A DNA stretch of 64,000 nt from Opitutia bacterium (GTDB lineage Bacteria; Verrucomicrobiota; Verrucomicrobiia; Opitutales; Opitutaceae). The stretch is taken from contig CANHJG010000009.1 of the NCBI GenBank assembly GCA_947461205.1, positions 1 through 64,000 on the forward strand, written 5' to 3'. The notes under the pieces were generated by a model that saw only the letters and a program-made list of their open reading frames with translations, did no database searches and was not told the DNA's origin. Made by a program: the position numbers and the translations under genes. Positions 32,559-40,620 of this stretch are shown here, in pieces (within the stretch, counting starts at the first letter, position 1; every line of letters begins with the position of its first letter).

Positions 32559-35180
32559 TTACTCCTCGCGGTCGGCGGGGAGGTCGGCGCCCCAGCGGCC
32601 GACGGCGTAGCTGACGGCGGCCCCGGTCGCGATGACGGTCACGGCGAGGGCGGCGAGCTGGCCCCAAGGGAGGGCGAAGCCGAGGGTCCAGCCGAAGGAC
32701 TGTTTGTTGATGACGTGGATGAGGAGCCAGCCGAGGGCGAGGCTGAGGGTGAGGCCGCCGGCGACGGCGCAGGCGGCGAGCGTCGTGCCCTCGACGGCGG
32801 TGGCGAGGGCGATTTCACGGCGGGCGAAGCCGAGGGCGCGGAGCGTGGTGAGTTCCTCGCGGCGATCGAGGAGCACGCTGCTGAGCGTGAGGGCGAGGCC
32901 GATCACGGCCACGGCCACGCCGATGACTTCGAGGGCGTAGGTGATGGAAAAGGTCTGTCGGAAAATGCGGAGAATTTCGGTGCGGAGTGCGGCGTTGGTG
33001 TAAATGGCGAGGCCGGGGTGGCGGGCGAGCAGTTCGGAGCGGAGGCCCTCGGCGTCGGCGCCGGCCCGGAGGAAGAGCGAGACGTTGGCGGCGTAGTCGT
33101 CGCCGAACCAGGCGACGAGGCGGGCGCGTTCGACGAGGAGGGAGCCGCGCTCGTTGCCGTAGTCGGCGTAGACGCCGGCGAGGGTGAGCACCTGCGGACC
33201 GGCGGGTGTGGGGACGCGGACGGTGTCGCCGCGTTTTTTGCGGAAGCGCTCGCAGAAGCTTTCGCTGGCGAGCACGAGGGTGGCGTTGCGCGCGGCGTCG
33301 AACACGGCGTCGTCGAGGGGCGGCTGGACCCAGGGCAGATCGGAGCGGGCGCGCACGACGCGGAGGTCGGCGCCGGTGAGGATGGTCGGTGTGCGGTCAA
33401 GCTCGATGGGATACGCGGAGAGCACGCTGGCTTCGGCGACGGCGGGGTGGGTGGCGAGGGCGCGCCACACGGGGGGCGAGAGGCGGTTTTGGGAGGAGGC
33501 GCTTTGCGCGCCGTTGCTGGAGATGTAGAGGTCGGCCTGGAGGGAGCGTTGGACCCAGCCGCGGACGGTGGTCTCGAAACTGGCCACGAGGATGGCCATG
33601 CCGGCGGTCATGCCGATGGCGCAGAGCAGGGCGGCGACGGCGAGGCGGTGGCGGCCGGAGGGGGCGGCGAGATGGCTGAGGGCGACGCGGGCGACGGCGG
33701 AGGATTCGCGGGCGCGACGGGAGAGGCGGGCGACGGCGGGGAGGAGGAAACCGCAGAGGACGCCGCCGCCGAAAATCCACAGGAACGCGGCGAGGTAACC
33801 GGCGAGGGGGAAACGGCCGCCGCCGGCGAAACGCACGGGCGGCAGTTGCGCACAGAGGACGCCGGCGGCGACGAGCGCGACGCCGAGCCACGCGCTGCGG
33901 AGCGCGACGTGGCCGGGAGCGGCGGCGGCGGAGCGCACGAGGACCTGGGCGGGCGGCGTGCGGGCGGCTTCGCGGGCGGGCCACCAGCCGGCGACGAGGC
34001 TGGCGACGAGACCGAGGAGGAGGCCGAGGGCGATCTCGCCGGCGTCGAGGCCGGCGGACTCGACGGTGGTGGCGTAGTAGAGGGCGTTGACGGTTTGGCC
34101 GACGGCGCGGACGGAGAGTTGCGCGCCGGCCCAGCCGAGGAGGAGGCCGAAGGCGCCGCCGAGCAGGCCCAGCACGGCGGCCTCGGCGAGCCAGGCGCGC
34201 CGGATGGTGCCCTCCTCGACGCCGAGCGAGCGGAGGATGGCAATTTCGCTACGGCGGCGGACAACGGCGCCGTCGAGGGCCTGGAAAATCAGATACAGGC
34301 CGACGAGGAGCGCGATGAGGGAGAGGACGGTGAGGTTGAGGCGAAACGCGCGGGTCATGGTCGCGGCGGTTTCGCGGCGTGCGCCGGGCGAGGTGACGGT
34401 CCAGCGTTCGCCGGCGGCGCCGAGTTGCTCGAGGAGGGCGCGGAGTTCTTCGCGGCGCTCGTCGGCGCGCGGGCCGGGCTCGACGAGGAATTCGACGCGG
34501 TCGAGGCGGCCGGGTTTGCCGGCGAGGAGCTGGAGTTGGGGCAGATCGAGGAGAATGAGATTGGCGGGGACGCGCGGGGCGTCCTTGGCGGTGGGGATGA
34601 GACCGGCGATGGGGAGGGCGTGGACCTGTTCGTTGATGACGAGGTCGAGGGTGCGGGCGTCGCCGAGGGAGGCGGCGAAGGTGCGGCTGAGCCAGATTTG
34701 CGGGCCGGCCCGGAACGCGGCCCAGAAATCGGCCGGGGTGCCCGTGCTTTGACCGAAGTAGGAGGCGTGGGGGGTTTGGGCGCGGGCGAGGTTGGCGACG
34801 GCGACGAGGTCGACGCCAAGCAGGGTGTAGGTGGTGCGGCCGAAGTTGGCGGACTCATCGGTGCGGCGCACGCGGGCGGCGGTGGATTCGACGACGGGGA
34901 AAAGGTGGACGGGCCGAGGGCCGAGGGCGGCGCGGAGCTCGGGGAGGACGCTTTCGGGCAGAGTGCCGGCGGCGGGTTGGATGATCCAGTCGCTCTGGCC
35001 GGTGAGCGTGTCGGTGAAGTGCGTGAAGCTGGCGACGGCGGCGTGGTTGGCGAGACGCACGGCGACGAAGACGGCGACGCCGAGCGCGAGGATGCCGACG
35101 AGGAGGAGCGACTGGCGCGGCGCCATGCGCCAATGGCGGAGGGAGCAGCGGCGCAGCAGGAGGGTTTCGAGGGTTCCCAT
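32559..35180 (-). CDS. FtsX-family ABC permease, AttFG/MacB-like, single large protein
   Basis: An 873-residue membrane protein with about ten helices arranged as two FtsX modules. Module 1 has an N-terminal helix (about residue 20-40), a large periplasmic domain and helices near 275-420. Module 2 has helices near 450-500, a second periplasmic domain and final helices at 720-870 (VIGLALTLSSVLLDRREELT, LRALGFARREIALATAVEG). The RRRSEIAILRSLGV and RREELTTLRALGF segments are the conserved cytoplasmic parts of FtsX modules. It pairs with the ATPase gene just upstream (6-base gap). AttF and AttG are separate in some species; here one polypeptide carries both modules. It probably moves a hydrophobic substrate or lipoprotein. 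Confidence 0.9.
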   Translation of the reverse strand: MGTLETLLLRRCSLRHWRMAPRQSLLLVGILALGVAVFVAVRLANHAAVASFTHFTDTLTGQSDWIIQPAAGTLPESVLPELRAALGPRPVHLFPVVESTAARVRRTDESANFGRTTYTLLGVDLVAVANLARAQTPHASYFGQSTGTPADFWAAFRAGPQIWLSRTFAASLGDARTLDLVINEQVHALPIAGLIPTAKDAPRVPANLILLDLPQLQLLAGKPGRLDRVEFLVEPGPRADERREELRALLEQLGAAGERWTVTSPGARRETAATMTRAFRLNLTVLSLIALLVGLYLIFQALDGAVVRRRSEIAILRSLGVEEGTIRRAWLAEAAVLGLLGGAFGLLLGWAGAQLSVRAVGQTVNALYYATTVESAGLDAGEIALGLLLGLVASLVAGWWPAREAARTPPAQVLVRSAAAAPGHVALRSAWLGVALVAAGVLCAQLPPVRFAGGGRFPLAGYLAAFLWIFGGGVLCGFLLPAVARLSRRARESSAVARVALSHLAAPSGRHRLAVAALLCAIGMTAGMAILVASFETTVRGWVQRSLQADLYISSNGAQSASSQNRLSPPVWRALATHPAVAEASVLSAYPIELDRTPTILTGADLRVVRARSDLPWVQPPLDDAVFDAARNATLVLASESFCERFRKKRGDTVRVPTPAGPQVLTLAGVYADYGNERGSLLVERARLVAWFGDDYAANVSLFLRAGADAEGLRSELLARHPGLAIYTNAALRTEILRIFRQTFSITYALEVIGVAVAVIGLALTLSSVLLDRREELTTLRALGFARREIALATAVEGTTLAACAVAGGLTLSLALGWLLIHVINKQSFGWTLGFALPWGQLAALAVTVIATGAAVSYAVGRWGADLPADREE

Positions 35181-35186
35181 CGCGGG

Positions 35187-35882
35187 TCAGGGCACGATGC
35201 GGCCGTCGCGCAGATGGATGCGGCGGTGGCAGATGGCGGCGGCGTCCTCGCTGTGGGTGACGAGGACGAGGGCGGTGTGGGTTTCGTCGGTGAGTTCGCG
35301 GAGGAGGCGGAGGATGTTTTCGCCGTTGGCGGAATCGAGGTTGCCGGTGGGTTCGTCGGCGAGGATGAGGGCGGGGCGGTGGACGAGGGCGCGGGCGATG
35401 GCGACGCGCTGTTGTTCGCCGCCGGAGAGTTGCGAGGGCAGGGCGGCGGCGCGGGCGGTGAGGCCGACGCGGGTGAGGGCGGCGGCGACGCGCGCGGCGC
35501 GTTCGGGGGCGGCGACGTGGGTGAGCTGGAGGGGGAGCTCGACGTTTTCGGCGGCGGTGAGCGTGGGCAGGAGATGGAAGAACTGGAATACGGTGCCGAC
35601 GCGCTCGCGGCGGAGGCGGGCGAGGCCGTCGCCCGGGAGCTGGTCGATGCGCTCGCCGTGGAGGGCGATGGCGCCGGTGTCGGGGCGGTCGACGCCGCCG
35701 AGGCAGTTGAGGAGGGTGGTCTTGCCGCTGCCGGAGGGGCCGGTGAGGGCGATGCGTTCGCCGGCGGCGACGGCGAACGACACGTCGGCCAGCACGGCGC
35801 GCGCGCCGTAGGATTTCCCCACGGCGGTGACGGTGAGGACGGGAGCGGGGGGAATGGCCGGAGCGGCCGGTGCGAGGACCAT
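35187..35882 (-). CDS. ABC transporter ATPase, AttE/LolD/MacB-type
   Basis: A 231-residue ABC ATPase with Walker A GPSGSGKT (48-55), Q-loop around FQFFHLLPTLTAAENVELPL, signature LSGGEQQRV (152-160), Walker B ILADEPTGNLD (173-183) and H-loop in LVTHSEDAAAICHRRI. The NVELPL segment and ADEPTGNLDS are typical of the LolD/MacB family that partners FtsX permeases. The first gene of a three-gene minus-strand operon (ATPase, permease, AttH-like). The upstream frame beginning near 35892 adds nothing useful. The 155-base gap to the topoisomerase gene holds the divergent promoters. Confidence 0.93.
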   Translation of the reverse strand: MVLAPAAPAIPPAPVLTVTAVGKSYGARAVLADVSFAVAAGERIALTGPSGSGKTTLLNCLGGVDRPDTGAIALHGERIDQLPGDGLARLRRERVGTVFQFFHLLPTLTAAENVELPLQLTHVAAPERAARVAAALTRVGLTARAAALPSQLSGGEQQRVAIARALVHRPALILADEPTGNLDSANGENILRLLRELTDETHTALVLVTHSEDAAAICHRRIHLRDGRIVP

Positions 35883-36037
35883 GGGGGTTCACGCAACGGG
35901 CTTTGCGGGGAAACGCGAGCGGGGGCGGCGGAAACGCGCGGGAAAGAAGTCGGGCTGGGCGGGGGTAGAAACGGGGTGACGTGAAGAAATGGCGGCGGCG
36001 CTTGTCGCGGAATCGCGCGGTGTGCTAGAAACGCGCG

Positions 36038-38647
36038 ATGTCCAAGATTCTCCTCGTTGCCGAAAAGCCCGCCGCCGGGCGCGACTTCGCCGCGGCGTTG
36101 ACGGGCGGGTCGTTCAACGGCCAGGGGCCGCATCGGGGAAAGATGGCGGACGGGACGGAGCTCACGGTGGTGTCGGCGCGCGGGCATCTGTTCGAGTTGG
36201 CGAAGCCGGAGACGTACGATCCGAAATTCGGGGCGTGGAACGTCCACGATCTGCCGATTGTGCCGACGAAGCTTTGGGATTTTGTCGAGGAACCGCGGGC
36301 GGACGGCGGGAACCTGCTCGACGTGTTGCGCGGGGAGGCGAAGGCCCATGCGGGGTGCGAGATCGTCAATGGCTGCGATGCGGAGCGGGAGGGCGAGGTG
36401 ATTTTTCGGAAGGCGCTGCGCGGGGTGAATGCGCCGGCGGGCACGACGTATTCGCGCATGTGGGCGCAGACGATGACCGTCGACGGGTTGAAAGAGGCGT
36501 TTGCCGCGCGGAAACCGCTCAAGGACTACAACGGGCTGGCGCAGGCGGGCTTCACGCGCGACCAGGCGGACTGGCTCGTGGGGATGAACGTGACGGTGCT
36601 CGCGACGAAGACGCTGCCGCGCGGGCGGGGCGACTGGAAGGTGTGGTCGGTGGGACGGGTGCAGACGCCGACGCTCGCGCTGATCGTGGCGCGCGATCTG
36701 TTGATCGAGAATTTCGTGCCACAGAAATTCTGGGAGGCGTTCGGAAATTTCGGGGGCCTGGAGGCGAAGGCTGAATTGGACGCGTATGCGGCGTCGGCGG
36801 ACCGGGTGAAACTGCTTGGCGCGCCGGCGGTGAGCAGCGAGCGGGACAAGAAGGCGTTTTGGGACAAGGCGAAGGCGGAAGCGTTCGGGGTGTCGGCGAA
36901 AACGCCGCCAACGTATCGAGCGACAGAGAAGAAAACGACGCGCACGGAGAAGCCGCCGCTGCCCTTCGATTTGCAGGAAATGCAGAAGCTGATGTCGAAG
37001 AAGTTCGGCAGCACGGCGACGGACACGCTGGCGATTTTGCAGAAGCTGTATGATGCGAAGCTGATCAGTTACCCGCGCACCGACTGCCGGCATTTGCGCG
37101 AGGACATGAAGGACAAGCTCTACGCCTCGCTCGTCGACGTGCACGCGCACCTGCGGGCGATGCGGCCGGCGCTGCATCTGTCGCAGCAGGACCTGATGCC
37201 GAAGAAAGTCGCGCTGGCGTCGCGGGCGTTCGACGACCAGCAGGTCGAGGGGCATTACGGCCTCGTGCCGACGGGCGAGGTGAACGGCCTGAGCCAGCTC
37301 GCGGGCAACGACCTGTTCGCCTACCTGACGGTGGTGCAGACGACGCTGATGGCGCTGGACGAGGCGGCGAACTACAAGGGCGTGACGCGGCGCTATACGC
37401 AGGCCGGCGGAGCGGGGTCGTATGCCCCGGCGGTGTTCAAGGCGACGCGCGAGCAAATGGACTACCCGGGGTTCAACCGCTGGGTGAAGCGCGAGGCGAA
37501 GGCGGCGGCGGCGCTGCCGCCGATCGCGGAGAAGCAGATTTTGGACGCGGTGACCTTGAAGGAGCTGACGACGAAGCCGCCGGAGTATTTTACGGACGCG
37601 ACGCTGCTCGACGCGATGAAGTACGCGGGGGAGACCTTCGATGACGACACGCCGGAGGAGCAGCGCGAGGCAATGGTCGAGGTGATGAAGGACAAGGGTA
37701 TCGGTACGGCGGCGACGCGGGCGAACATCATCGAGAAGATTTTACTGCGCGGGTTCGTGGTGCGCGAGAAGGCGAAGATTCTCTCGACGGAAAACGGCCG
37801 GTTGTTGTGCCGCGAGCTGGCGACGCGGGCGCCGAACATGCTTTCGGCGAAACTCACGGGCGAGTGGGAGCTGATCTTGAAAAAAATGGAGCGCAACACG
37901 ACGGCGATGACGCGCCCGGAGTTTCTCGATGCGTTGCTCGCGAGCGTCGTGAGCATGAAGGACGGGTTCATCAAGGGCAGCACGCGGGCGGGAATCCACG
38001 AGCCGGTGATTCCGGTGACCGCGGGCACGCCGGTGACGGACGCGATTTGCCCGAAGTCGAAGGAGGCGTTGCTGGACCGCGGGCCGTTTTTCGAGGCGGC
38101 GGGGTGGCCGGGCGTGCGGCTGTGGAAGAGCGCGTTTGGGCGCGCGTGGACGGCCGCGGAATTTGTTGCGCTGCTCGAGAGCGTGCTGGCGAAGAAACCG
38201 TTTCACGCGACGGGATTGAAATCGGCGGCCGGGCAGCGCGACTACGAGGCGGATCTGGTGATTGACGAAGAGAAGAAGAAGCTGGTGATTTTCACGCCGG
38301 AGCCGACGAAGGTGAAAGGCGTGAAGTGCCCGAAGTCGGGGAAGCTGATGTCGGACTGGGGCGGATGGTTTGAGGCGCCGGGCTGGCCGGGTGTGAAGCT
38401 CTGGAAAAATGCGTTCGGGAAAATCTTCACGGTCGAGGACTACGTGCCGGTGCTGCAGGGCTGGAAGGATGGCGCCCCGATCGACGTGGCGGGATTGGTG
38501 GCGGCGAAGTCGGGCAAGGCCTACACGGCGAAGCTCGTGCTCGATGCGAAGGAGGGGAAGGTGAAGTTGGATTTCGGCGTGCCGATGCCGGCGCCGACGT
38601 CTGTGGTGCCGCCGCCGGAAAAAGGCGGGACGGCAGCGGGAGCTTAG
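36038..38647 (+). CDS. topB: DNA topoisomerase III-type type IA topoisomerase
   Basis: An 869-residue protein with a Toprim domain at the start (MSKILLVAEKPAAGRDFAAA, GCDAEREGEVIFRKAL) and the type IA catalytic region with active-site Tyr345 in ISYPRTDCRH. The segments SVGRVQTPTLALIVARD and DKGIGTAATRANIIE are also characteristic. The C-terminus (about 680-850) carries repeated C-terminal-repeat-like segments (CPKSKEALLDRG, FFEAAGWPGVRLWKSAFGRAW, then CPKSGKLMSDWGGWFEAPGW) that lack zinc Cys clusters and are found in many bacterial TopB homologues. Topoisomerase III relaxes or decatenates DNA by single-strand passage. It stands alone, transcribed away from the Att-like operon. The gene symbol is by family. 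Confidence 0.92.
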   Translation: MSKILLVAEKPAAGRDFAAALTGGSFNGQGPHRGKMADGTELTVVSARGHLFELAKPETYDPKFGAWNVHDLPIVPTKLWDFVEEPRADGGNLLDVLRGEAKAHAGCEIVNGCDAEREGEVIFRKALRGVNAPAGTTYSRMWAQTMTVDGLKEAFAARKPLKDYNGLAQAGFTRDQADWLVGMNVTVLATKTLPRGRGDWKVWSVGRVQTPTLALIVARDLLIENFVPQKFWEAFGNFGGLEAKAELDAYAASADRVKLLGAPAVSSERDKKAFWDKAKAEAFGVSAKTPPTYRATEKKTTRTEKPPLPFDLQEMQKLMSKKFGSTATDTLAILQKLYDAKLISYPRTDCRHLREDMKDKLYASLVDVHAHLRAMRPALHLSQQDLMPKKVALASRAFDDQQVEGHYGLVPTGEVNGLSQLAGNDLFAYLTVVQTTLMALDEAANYKGVTRRYTQAGGAGSYAPAVFKATREQMDYPGFNRWVKREAKAAAALPPIAEKQILDAVTLKELTTKPPEYFTDATLLDAMKYAGETFDDDTPEEQREAMVEVMKDKGIGTAATRANIIEKILLRGFVVREKAKILSTENGRLLCRELATRAPNMLSAKLTGEWELILKKMERNTTAMTRPEFLDALLASVVSMKDGFIKGSTRAGIHEPVIPVTAGTPVTDAICPKSKEALLDRGPFFEAAGWPGVRLWKSAFGRAWTAAEFVALLESVLAKKPFHATGLKSAAGQRDYEADLVIDEEKKKLVIFTPEPTKVKGVKCPKSGKLMSDWGGWFEAPGWPGVKLWKNAFGKIFTVEDYVPVLQGWKDGAPIDVAGLVAAKSGKAYTAKLVLDAKEGKVKLDFGVPMPAPTSVVPPPEKGGTAAGA

Positions 38648-38886
38648 AGTTCCTTGATCGAAACGTTGCGAAACTGCACGAGGCTCGAGGCGGGACTGTA
38701 TTGGCCGTCTTTGAAACCGCCGTGGTGTTGCAGGGCGAGCGGGCCGGTTGCGGGGAGGCCGGGGAGTGCGGCGTGGTCGACGACGGTCCGGCCGTTGAGG
38801 AGGACGGTGAGGCGTTCGCCGTGGAGGGTGATTTCAAAGGTGTTCCATGCGCCGACGGGTTGGTCGGCGCGGATTTTTGGGGTGAC
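38644..38886 (-). pseudogene. 3' remnant of a DUF1080 (3-keto-disaccharide hydrolase family) gene
   Basis: A minus-strand frame ending at TAA 38644-38646 encodes the end of a DUF1080 domain: AWNTFEITLHGERLTVLLNG, RTVVDHAALPGLPATGPLAL, QHHGGFKDGQYSPAS and LVQFRNVSIKEL. These are typical of the C-terminal beta-sandwich of this family, which is abundant in PVC bacteria. No start codon or upstream part is present: upstream of about 38886 the frame is low complexity, and the acyltransferase gene ends at 38983. The 5' part has been deleted. The stop codon overlaps the convergent topoisomerase stop. Confidence 0.75.
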
Positions 38887-38982
38887 GCCGGCGCGGACGG
38901 AGGGCGGTGGAGAGTGCGAGGGGCGAGAGGGGCGAGGAGGCGGGGCAGTGGCGGCGTGGGCGCATCGGCTGTCGCGGCGGAC

Positions 38983-40188
38983 TTAGAGGCGGAGGAAGAG
39001 TTTGCGGCGCCACAGCCACCAGCAGACGAGCCAGAAGGTGAGGCCGACGGCGACGGCGCGGAGGGTGGGCTCCCAGAGGGGGCCGGCGGAGAGAAAGATA
39101 TTTTGCCCGAGGTGCGAGCGCCAGAGGGCGGCGGTCCAGGGTTTGAGCAATTGGCTCAGACAGTAGAGCGCGAGGGAGTTGGCGCCGGCGATGACGAAGA
39201 CCTGCGTCCAGCGCGTCCAACCGCGGAGCTCCGTCATCCCGTAAAACGCGGCGAGCAGGAGCAGGCACCAGCCGGTGGAGAGCAGGCCGAAGGACGGGGT
39301 CCAGAGGCGTTTGACGGCGGGGATGAGGCCGAGGGCGTCGAGGCCGTAGCCGGCGATGAGTCCGGCGATGCCGGCGAGGAGGAGGCCGCGGAGTTTGCGG
39401 GCGGGCTCGCCGGTGCCACGGAGCCACTCGCCGGCCATGAGGCCGAAGATCATGGTGGCGAGGTTGGGGATGAAGTTGAGCGTCTGGTAACCGCCGACGT
39501 TGAAGACGAAGGGCTGGGCGCGGGGGAGGAGATTGAGGAACCAGACGTCGAAGGCGTGGAAGACGTTGGCGTTTTTGTGCCACGCGGCGGCGAGATGCGC
39601 CTCGTGTTGCGCGGACCATGCGGCGGTGACGCCGGCGCCGGGAGCGGGGCTGCCGCCGTGGAGGACGAAGGCGAGCCAGGTGAGGCCGAGTGCGGCGGTG
39701 GCCGCGAGGGCTTGGAAGCGGTAACCGCGATTCCAGCACAGGAAGAGGAACGGGTAGCCGAGGGCGATTTGGGCGAGGACGTTAGTGAAGATCCACGCGG
39801 TGGGCTGGCCGTTGCTGGTGGAGAGAAAGACGGCGAGCGCGAGGAGGAGGAGGGCGCGCACGCAGGCGTGGCGGAACATCTGCGCGGGGGTGTGGCCGTC
39901 GCGTTGGCGGCGGATGTAGGAGTAGGCCATCGCCATGCCGACCATGAAGGTGAAGGCGGGCATGATGAGATCCCAGAAACTGCAGCCGACCCACGCCCCG
40001 TGCTCCCACTGCGTGTAGACGGCTTGCCAAAACGCGGAGTCGGGTGTGACCCTGAGGTGGAGCGATGCGGTGCCGGCGAGGCCGAAGCCGCCGAAGGCGA
40101 GACACACCATGATAAAGCCGCGGTAGGCATCGAGGCAGACGAGGCGGGCGCCGGGGGTCGGCGCGGGGGAAGCGGGCGAGGGGGTCAT
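38983..40188 (-). CDS. DUF5009 / heparan-alpha-glucosaminide acetyltransferase-like membrane protein
   Basis: A 401-residue membrane protein with about ten helices. The family signature RLVCLDAYRGFIMVCLAFGG is at residues 15-35, and its DAYRG motif marks the membrane acyltransferase superfamily. The loop after helix 2 contains HGAWVGCSFWDLIMPAFTFM, where the His is a candidate acetyl carrier. The C-terminal helices end with LWRRKLFLRL. Human HGSNAT transfers acetyl groups to heparan glucosamine. Bacterial homologues near sulfatases are thought to act on sulfated glycans. ATG 40188 is chosen; the frame upstream to 40314 begins inside a palindromic repeat. It is transcribed toward the DUF1080 remnant. 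Confidence 0.85.
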   Translation of the reverse strand: MTPSPASPAPTPGARLVCLDAYRGFIMVCLAFGGFGLAGTASLHLRVTPDSAFWQAVYTQWEHGAWVGCSFWDLIMPAFTFMVGMAMAYSYIRRQRDGHTPAQMFRHACVRALLLLALAVFLSTSNGQPTAWIFTNVLAQIALGYPFLFLCWNRGYRFQALAATAALGLTWLAFVLHGGSPAPGAGVTAAWSAQHEAHLAAAWHKNANVFHAFDVWFLNLLPRAQPFVFNVGGYQTLNFIPNLATMIFGLMAGEWLRGTGEPARKLRGLLLAGIAGLIAGYGLDALGLIPAVKRLWTPSFGLLSTGWCLLLLAAFYGMTELRGWTRWTQVFVIAGANSLALYCLSQLLKPWTAALWRSHLGQNIFLSAGPLWEPTLRAVAVGLTFWLVCWWLWRRKLFLRL

Positions 40189-40620
40189 TGGAGGTGGGGG
40201 GGCGAAGGTCAGCGGGCGGGGTGCGCGCCGGGTGATCAAGCTTGAATTCGGGCGGTGGCGCGAGGAAGTCGGGGCGTGAAGCCCCTCCCCCATCGGAAAG
40301 CGCGTTGGGGTCAACGCGCTCCACCTCGATCCGGTACGGTCGGAAAGCGCGTTGGGGTCAACGCGCTCTACCTGGATCCGGTGCGGTCGGAAAGCGCGTT
40401 GGGGTCAACGCGCTCCACCTCGATCCGGTGCGGTCGGAAAGCGCGTTGGGGTCAACGCGCTCCACCTCGATCCGGTGCGGTGGTACCCTTCGCGCCGAAG
40501 GACCATTGGGCGCCGTAGGAATTGGTCGAGTGGCGGCGGGCGTAGAGGGGTGGGTGGGTGGGCTGCTCGCGCGCAACCGGACAACCGGCCGTGCGGAGAT
40601 TCGTCCGGGCGGCCTGACCG
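40189..40620. other. Intergenic region containing the palindromic array
   Basis: About 430 bases separate the acyltransferase gene start from the end of the beta-propeller gene. A hairpin (GGGGC-GTGAA-GCCCC, about 40271-40285) lies just before the four-copy array at 40294-40481. The remaining 140 bases show no gene. Short plus-strand frames here are translations of the repeat. Confidence 0.5.
40294..40481. repeat. Tandem array of four 47-bp palindrome-containing repeats
   Basis: Copies start at 40294, 40341, 40388 and 40435, exactly 47 bases apart and without spacers. Each has the core AGCGCGTT-N6-AACGCGCT followed by CYACCTSGATCCGGT. The copies are almost identical, with a few substitutions. 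Another core copy lies at 13651-13680. The structure resembles a REP/BIME-type element rather than CRISPR. Confidence 0.95.

Noticed and set aside
31677-35984. 1435-codon open frame on the plus strand
   Set aside because: It lies antisense to three recognised genes (AttH-like, permease, ATPase). The composition is Gly/Glu/Ala/Asp/Val-rich, typical of reversed GC-rich codons.
40294-40481. CRISPR array
   Set aside because: Copies are contiguous with no spacers, all 47 bases share one sequence, and no cas gene is near.
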